Both the position numbers and the translations under genes were made by a program. DNA of 18,223 nt from Acidisphaera sp035272265 (GTDB taxonomy: Bacteria; Pseudomonadota; Alphaproteobacteria; Acetobacterales; Acetobacteraceae), in contig DATEQV010000216.1 in NCBI GenBank assembly GCA_035272265.1, forward strand, positions 1 through 18,223, given 5' to 3'. The notes under the pieces were generated by a model. The model searched no databases and was not told the DNA's origin. It saw only the letters and a list, made by a program, of their open reading frames with translations. This document shows, in pieces, positions 14,001 to 18,223 of the stretch. Every line of letters starts with the position of its first letter. Positions within the stretch are counted from its first letter, which is position 1.

Positions 14001-15747
14001 CAGGCGGGTGGCGCCATGCCGTGTCCTGGTCGTCGGGGGCACCGGCGCATTCGGGCGGCGGCTGGTGGATCGGCTGCTGCGAACGACGCCGTTCGACGTG
14101 GTTGTTGCCGGTCGGGATCGCAGTCGCTTCGTCGCGCCGTCCGGTGCAGACGCGCTGACCGCGGCCCGCGTCAGCTTCGTTGCGTTGGATGTCCGCAGCG
14201 TGACCTCCGATGCAATTCGGCAAACCGGCGCTTTTGCAGTCGTTGATGCCGCCGGACCATTCCAGGACGGCGATCTGCGTCTTGCTCGCGCTGCCATCGC
14301 TGCCGGCGTCCACTACGTGGACCTCGCGGACGCGCGTGATTTCGTCCTGCGCTTCGGCAGCCTCGACGCGGGCGCGCATGACGCGGGCTTGGTCGCCTTG
14401 ACCGGCGCCAGCTCGACGCCCGCTCTTTCGAATGCCGCGTTGGACAAGTTGACCGAGGGATGGCGCCGCGTCGATCGGGTCGAGATCGCCATCTCGCCCG
14501 GCAATCGCGCGCAGCGCGGCCTTTCGGTCGTGCGTGCGATCCTGAGCTATGCCGGCAGGCCGGTTCGCGTCCTCGAGGGCGGCCGGTGGCGGGACCGGCC
14601 GGGTTGGGGGCTGACCGTGCGCCGACGCATGCCGGGCATCGGCGCGCGGTGGCTGTCGCTGGTGGATACGCCGGACCTTCAACTCGTTCCCGCGCGGCAT
14701 GCCGTGCGGGACACGGTGCTGTTCCGAGCAGGGCTCGAACTCTCCGTGCTGCATCTCGGCTTGGCCGCCGCGGCGCTGGTTGTGCGTGCGGGGCTGCTTC
14801 GCTCGCTCGCGCCGCTGGCCGAGCCGTTCAGGTGGGCCGCCGGTGTGCTGGAGCGGTTCGGTACGGATCGCGGCGGCATGCTGGTCGAGGCGCATGGCCT
14901 GGACGCGTCGGGTCATTCCGCGAGCGGGCGCTGGTGGCTGGTGGCAGAGGCCGGCGACGGACCGTTCGTGCCGACACTGCCGGCGCTCGCGGTCCTGCGC
15001 GCACTCGCGAGCGGCCGCATCGCGCTGGGCGCGCGACCCTGCGTGGGCGTCCTCGCTCTCGAGCAGATCGAAGCCGAGTTCGACGGCCTGCGCATCACCA
15101 GCGGCGTGGACGCCAGCCGGTCGCCTGCGTGCCTGTATGCCGCGGTGCTCAAGCAGGATTTCGATCTGCTGCCCGCGCCGCTGCGTCGGCTGCACGAACC
15201 GGCGGGACGAACGTGCCATCGCGGCGTCGCCGAGGTGCTCGGACCCGAGACCTCGGTGGGGCGCATCGTCGCCGCCATCTTCGGCTTTCCCGGTGCGGCT
15301 GAGGCGTTGCCGGTCAGTGTCGAAATCGTCCCGTCCACGGGTCGCGAGCGGTGGCTGCGTGATTTCGGTGGAAGGCGGTTTGCGAGCACGCTCATGCGCT
15401 CGTCCCGGCCGGGCCACGTCGTCGAGCGGTTCGGTGCGTTCTCGTTCGAACGGCAGTTGCAGGTCGGGCGCGAGGGCGTGCGCTCCGTGGCTGTGGACTC
15501 GTGGCGGTTCGGACCCTGTCTGCTGCCGCGTGCGCTTGCGCCCCGGTCGGCTTCGACGGAGCGGGTCGATGAGCATGGGCGGTTCTGCTTCGACGTCGAG
15601 CTGCGCCTGCCGTTCGGCCTCGGCCGGCTGGTGCGGTATCGTGGCTGGCTCGTCGAGGAGGCGGAGGCCGAGCCTCTGCCCGCTGCGCCCCCTCCCGGTG
15701 AGGCTCGGCGGCCCTTGCACACGTCGTCGTGCAGCGTCACGCCATAG
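13993..15747 (+). CDS. Saccharopine dehydrogenase-like NAD(P)-binding / DUF4166 fusion
   Basis: A 584-aa two-domain protein. The N-terminal Rossmann fold starts V-L-V-V-G-G-T-G-A-F-G (about 11-21) and continues with V-V-D-A-A-G-P-F-Q and G-V-H-Y-V-D-L-A-D, as in saccharopine dehydrogenase/trans-acting enoyl reductase-like proteins. The C-terminal part (about 391-560) matches DUF4166 features: an R-R-L-H-E segment, W-L-R-D-F-G, G-x-F-x-F-D-V-E, and L-V-R-Y-R-G-W-L. A middle region has a Leu/Ala-rich stretch (about 255-275). The GTG at 13993 overlaps the DCC stop by 8 nt and lacks a clear ribosome-binding site, so coupling is likely. The substrate is unknown and no lysine-pathway genes are near. 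This fusion and a DCC neighbour recur in actinobacteria and proteobacteria, from memory. Confidence 0.85.
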   Translation: MSDRRVAPCRVLVVGGTGAFGRRLVDRLLRTTPFDVVVAGRDRSRFVAPSGADALTAARVSFVALDVRSVTSDAIRQTGAFAVVDAAGPFQDGDLRLARAAIAAGVHYVDLADARDFVLRFGSLDAGAHDAGLVALTGASSTPALSNAALDKLTEGWRRVDRVEIAISPGNRAQRGLSVVRAILSYAGRPVRVLEGGRWRDRPGWGLTVRRRMPGIGARWLSLVDTPDLQLVPARHAVRDTVLFRAGLELSVLHLGLAAAALVVRAGLLRSLAPLAEPFRWAAGVLERFGTDRGGMLVEAHGLDASGHSASGRWWLVAEAGDGPFVPTLPALAVLRALASGRIALGARPCVGVLALEQIEAEFDGLRITSGVDASRSPACLYAAVLKQDFDLLPAPLRRLHEPAGRTCHRGVAEVLGPETSVGRIVAAIFGFPGAAEALPVSVEIVPSTGRERWLRDFGGRRFASTLMRSSRPGHVVERFGAFSFERQLQVGREGVRSVAVDSWRFGPCLLPRALAPRSASTERVDEHGRFCFDVELRLPFGLGRLVRYRGWLVEEAEAEPLPAAPPPGEARRPLHTSSCSVTP

Positions 15748-15776
15748 CCCGGAAGACCCGCTCCGGCGCGCGACCG

Positions 15777-15800
15777 GGTGCGCCTCGCCGTCGGCGCACC
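15777..15800. terminator. Perfect 8-bp hairpin after the DUF4166 gene
   Basis: GGTGCGCC (15777-15784) and GGCGCACC (15793-15800) form a perfect stem with an 8-nt loop 30 bp after the DUF4166 stop codon. No T-run follows, so it is only a possible end of the xfp-DCC-DUF4166 transcript, or an mRNA structure near the start of the next small ORF. Confidence 0.35.
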
Positions 15801-15811
15801 GGCTGTACGGA

Positions 15812-16066
15812 ATGGCCGGGCTGGCACCGCTCCGTGACGAAGTGGCGCCGCCCCGTAGGCCGGCTCCCGACCGCGGCCGCGGTCGGCCCCGAAAGGAGCC
15901 GGAGGAGGAACCGCTGCCGGCGCCCCCGATCATACCGCCGGTCACGCCGATCGAGCGGCGTGCCGTGGACTATAGTGATCTTGAGCAGGCGATGACCGTG
16001 ATGGACGAAGCGATTCGGCGAACGCGCCAGGGCCTGCGCTCGATCGGGGGCGTAGGGCCGGTGTGA
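15812..16066 (+). CDS. Small Pro/Arg-rich hypothetical protein
   Basis: An 84-aa ORF, ATG 15812 to TGA 16066, with no recognised family. It has a low-complexity N-terminal half rich in Pro, Arg and Glu (R-G-R-P-R-K-E-P, then P-A-P-P-I-I-P-P-V-T-P) and a probable amphipathic helix at the end (D-L-E-Q-A-M-T-V-M-D-E-A-I-R-R-T-R). Third codon positions are overwhelmingly G/C with sensible codon choice, and no other frame here looks real. The Shine-Dalgarno is weak (TACGGA). The proline stretch followed by a short helix could be an adaptor or tail of a mobile-element protein, but I cannot assign a function. It lies between the DUF4166 gene and the 136-aa gene. Confidence 0.5.
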   Translation: MAGLAPLRDEVAPPRRPAPDRGRGRPRKEPEEEPLPAPPIIPPVTPIERRAVDYSDLEQAMTVMDEAIRRTRQGLRSIGGVGPV

Positions 16067-16127
16067 CGGTGGCGGGCAGAACACGCGTCGCTCAGGCGAC
16101 CTTGAGTGGTACGGAGACACCAGGCTG

Positions 16128-16538
16128 ATGGCGAAGCCGGAACGCAAATGGGTCAGGGTCAAGGCCCTCGCTGCGCACGAGAAGACAGCCATCGCCGAAC
16201 GGTGTGAGCGCTTCATAGCGGTGACTCTGAAGCCACGCTTCCTTCCCGAGATCCGTCCGACAGCCTTCAACTACGCCGTCGACATCTACGGCCGATGGCG
16301 AGGGAGCCGATACAGCTTCATCACGCGCTATCGTTCGGGCTTTGCCGACAAAGCCGGCGACGAGTTCGACTCTGCGTTCGCGTGCCTCGACCATGTGGAA
16401 GAATTCGTCGAGGACATTCGATTCGATGTCATGTGGCACAGGCATAACGGGCAGTGGTGGCGTTTGCATGTGTCAGTTGCGCTTGAAGATGCGTGGCGCT
16501 TGATCGAAACCGATCCGGTGCTACGGCCGCATCTATGA
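16128..16538 (+). CDS. Unrecognised 136-aa protein coupled to the SWIM gene
   Basis: A 136-aa cytosolic-looking protein. Conspicuous features are a basic N-terminus (M-A-K-P-E-R-K-W), the segment L-K-P-R-F-L-P-E-I-R-P (about 35-45), Y-G-R-W-R-G-S-R-Y-S-F-I-T-R-Y-R-S-G-F, an acidic stretch, and F-D-V-M-W-H-R-H-N-G-Q-W-W-R-L-H near the C-terminus followed by I-E-T-D-P. The layout faintly resembles the small DUF3024 family (Trp-rich core, final helix with D-P), but I would not assign it. The start ATG 16128 has GGAG 11 nt upstream. Its stop overlaps the start of the SWIM gene as ATGA, so the two are almost certainly co-translated. Base composition is slightly less GC-rich than the cco region. 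Confidence 0.8.
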   Translation: MAKPERKWVRVKALAAHEKTAIAERCERFIAVTLKPRFLPEIRPTAFNYAVDIYGRWRGSRYSFITRYRSGFADKAGDEFDSAFACLDHVEEFVEDIRFDVMWHRHNGQWWRLHVSVALEDAWRLIETDPVLRPHL

Positions 16539-18088
16539 CCGTCACACATTCACCGCTCTTCGATATCGGTGCAGTGCGGGAGCTCGCCGGGGAGGCGTCG
16601 TTCGCGCGAGGTGAGGCCTACTACCACGGCGGTCAGGTGCAGATCCTTGCCCTTGGGCCGAGGCGCGTGCTGGCGCAGGTCGCCGGCACGGAAGACTACC
16701 GCACAGAGCTAACGGGATGCGGCAAGGAGATCGGCGGCGCTTGCTCATGCCCTGCCTTTGAAGATCACGGCTTCTGCAAGCACCTGGTCGCCGTGGCGCT
16801 GGCAGCCAATGAAGCAGGCGATGCGGCGGCGGAGAGCGGCGACAGGTTGGCGTGCATCCGCAATTATCTGAAGGAGCAAGGTGCCGACGGTCTGGTCGTG
16901 ATGATCATGGATCTGGCCGAGCGGGACCCAGCGTTGTTCCGCCGTCTTGAATTGGCTGCGGCGGCCGTCTGCGCCGACGACGCCATGCTCGAGGCGCGCT
17001 TGCGTCAGGCCATCGACGATGCCACCAGCACGAGGGGCTTCGTCCATTATCGCGAGGCCGCCGACTGGGCGGACCGCGTGGACTCGGTTCTCGACGCCGT
17101 TGCCGATCTCGCGTCGGGCGCGCGCGCCGGGCTTGCGCTCAAGCTTGTGGAACGCGCGATCGACCGGATCGAGCGTGGGATCGATGAGATCGACGATTCC
17201 GACGGGCATTGCGGCGCGCTGCTGGAACGCGCCGGCGAGATCCATCTGAACGCCGCCCGTATGGCGCGGCCGGATCCTGTGGCGCTCGCCCGCGATCTGT
17301 TCGTCCGTGAGACCAGCGGCGGCTACGACACGTTCACTGGCGCCGTGTCGTTGTATGCCGACGTGCTCGGTGATGTGGGGCTCGCAGAATATCGCCGCCT
17401 CGCCACTTCCGCCTGGGAGAAGCTGCCGGCGCGTGTAGGCGAGGGGCGTACGCACAACCATTTCTCCGGCGGCTACGATCGGCTTAAGCGCATCCTCGAC
17501 TTTTTCGCGGAGCGTGACGGCGATGTGGACGCGCGCATAGCTCTCCGAGCCAAGGATCTGTCCTCGCCATGGAGTTATCTGCGGCTTGCCGAATTCTGCT
17601 TCAGTGAGGGCCGCGAAGCGCAAGCCCTGCAATATGCCGAAGAGGGCCTCTGGATTTTTGAGGATGGTCGGCCGGAGGGGCGGTTGGTGTTCTTCGCTGT
17701 CGACCTGCTCTTGAAGGCCAGCCGTACGAGCGACGCGCAGACGCACCTTCAGCGCGCGTTCGAAGCGGCACCGAGCCTTGAGGTTTATGCAAGGCTGCGC
17801 GAGCTCGGCGGGACGCCGGCGCGCGACCGGGCGATTGGGTTCATGGAGGGCCGGCTCGCCAAGGAGACGTGCACGCAATGGCATCACCCTGCCGATCTTC
17901 TCGTCCGCATCCTGATGCGAGAGTCGATGTTGGACGCCGCCTGGGCGGCGGTCGGCAGGCACGGAGCCTCGATGGGCGCGAAGGAGGCTCTTGCCCGGAC
18001 GAGCGAGACGACACATCCGCGTGAAGCGCTTGGCGTCTACGAGGAGCGCGTCGATCAGCTCGCCAACGGTGGCGGCAATCGGGCTTAG
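16535..18088 (+). CDS. SWIM zinc-finger protein, possibly truncated by an IS
   Basis: A 517-aa protein with a SWIM zinc finger near the N-terminus: C-S-C-P-A-F-E-D-H-G-F-C-K-H gives the C-x-C-x8-C-x-H pattern (C70, C72, C81, H83). SWIM domains bind DNA or proteins and occur with helicases, recombination factors and transposases. The rest (about 100-517) is alpha-helical, with repeat-like helix pairs (for example Y-A-E-E-G-L-W-I-F-E-D-G-R-P-E-G), suggesting a TPR-like scaffold. I do not recognise a catalytic domain; a DUF6880-type assignment is possible. ATG 16535 overlaps the previous stop (ATGA). The stop TAG at 18086-18088 coincides with the apparent left end of an IS5-like element, so the C-terminus may have been cut or newly created by the insertion. 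Confidence 0.8.
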   Translation: MTVTHSPLFDIGAVRELAGEASFARGEAYYHGGQVQILALGPRRVLAQVAGTEDYRTELTGCGKEIGGACSCPAFEDHGFCKHLVAVALAANEAGDAAAESGDRLACIRNYLKEQGADGLVVMIMDLAERDPALFRRLELAAAAVCADDAMLEARLRQAIDDATSTRGFVHYREAADWADRVDSVLDAVADLASGARAGLALKLVERAIDRIERGIDEIDDSDGHCGALLERAGEIHLNAARMARPDPVALARDLFVRETSGGYDTFTGAVSLYADVLGDVGLAEYRRLATSAWEKLPARVGEGRTHNHFSGGYDRLKRILDFFAERDGDVDARIALRAKDLSSPWSYLRLAEFCFSEGREAQALQYAEEGLWIFEDGRPEGRLVFFAVDLLLKASRTSDAQTHLQRAFEAAPSLEVYARLRELGGTPARDRAIGFMEGRLAKETCTQWHHPADLLVRILMRESMLDAAWAAVGRHGASMGAKEALARTSETTHPREALGVYEERVDQLANGGGNRA

Positions 18089-18223
18089 TGTCCATCTGGG
18101 AACATCTTGAGTCATGTGAGTCGGTTGTGATTCGCTCAGTGCGGCCCGATTCGCAGGAACCCGCCCGATGTGGACGAACGACAACCGCGCTCGGTATGAC
18201 CGCAGCACGCTGCGCTATCCCAG
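18089..18223 (+). mobile_element. Left end of an IS5-family-like insertion sequence (partial)
   Basis: A leader of about 79 bp (from 18089, TGTCCATCTGGGAACATC) precedes an ORF whose first residues match IS5-family transposases. TTAG at 18085-18088 fits the Y-T-A-R target preference known for the IS5 subgroup, so the boundary probably lies at or within a base or two of 18088/18089. The right end and inverted repeat are outside the window, so the boundary and length cannot be confirmed. Confidence 0.6.
18168..18223 (+). CDS. IS5-like transposase, N-terminal fragment cut by window end
   Basis: Only 18 complete codons are visible. They read M-W-T-N-D-N-R-A-R-Y-D-R-S-T-L-R-Y-P, which matches the characteristic start of IS5-family (DDE) transposases (M-W-T-x-x-x-R-x-x-Y-x-R, then L-R-Y-P-S-D-L-T). 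The frame is open at the window edge. Transposase function and any frameshift between two ORFs cannot be judged. The AGGAAC upstream is a weak ribosome-binding site. Confidence 0.65.
   Translation, partial: MWTNDNRARYDRSTLRYP

Noticed and set aside
13750..15945. Minus-strand frame of about 730 codons over the DCC and DUF4166 genes
   Set aside because: Low-complexity Arg-rich translation opposite two recognisable protein families.
1..18223. CRISPR arrays, tRNA or rRNA genes, riboswitches
   Set aside because: No regularly spaced direct repeats and no recognisable tRNA or rRNA segments were seen by eye; intergenic gaps are too short for most structured RNA genes.

Overview
The window is high-GC DNA with dense, strongly GC3-biased coding. 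It most likely comes from an alphaproteobacterium, perhaps a Rhodospirillales/Acetobacteraceae-type lineage. The basis is a ccoNOQP-ccoGHIS cluster in the alphaproteobacterial fix order, FNR/FixK-type operators, and the style of the accessory genes. The exact taxon cannot be read from the sequence.

The core (about 1.3-9.3 kb, minus strand) is one compact nine-gene run. It starts with a two-helix small membrane protein, followed by ccoN, ccoO, ccoQ (only 49 aa), ccoP, ccoG, ccoH, ccoI and ccoS. Together these encode the cbb3-type, high-oxygen-affinity terminal oxidase and its copper-delivery and assembly factors. Genes overlap by a few bases or are separated by at most 12 nt, so one polycistronic transcript from about 9.3 kb is likely. 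A FNR/FixK-type palindrome lies upstream of the first gene. Diverging from it is a TauE/SafE (UreH-like) membrane protein of the kind commonly found beside cbb3 genes.

Two paralogous CBS-CBS-BON proteins bracket this core, one at 65-772 and one at 10215-10934. The second has its own near-perfect FNR box, which differs at one position of 14 from the reverse complement of the first box. It is followed by a hairpin and then a full-length TPP-dependent phosphoketolase. Respiration at low oxygen, adenylate-sensing CBS proteins and a fermentative carbon route therefore sit together, and the operators suggest that at least part of the set responds to oxygen. A small secreted protein of unknown function lies between the first CBS gene and the oxidase cluster.

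Downstream of the phosphoketolase, tightly packed, are a DCC-family thiol-disulfide protein and a saccharopine-dehydrogenase-like/DUF4166 fusion. From about 15.75 kb the content becomes accessory. It holds a small proline/arginine-rich ORF, an unrecognised 136-aa protein translationally coupled (ATGA) to a SWIM zinc-finger protein, and the left end of an IS5-like insertion sequence. The IS appears to begin at the stop codon of the SWIM gene and runs off the window edge.

Least explained are the 136-aa/SWIM pair cut off by the IS, the small membrane protein coupled to ccoN, and the xfp-DCC-DUF4166 array.
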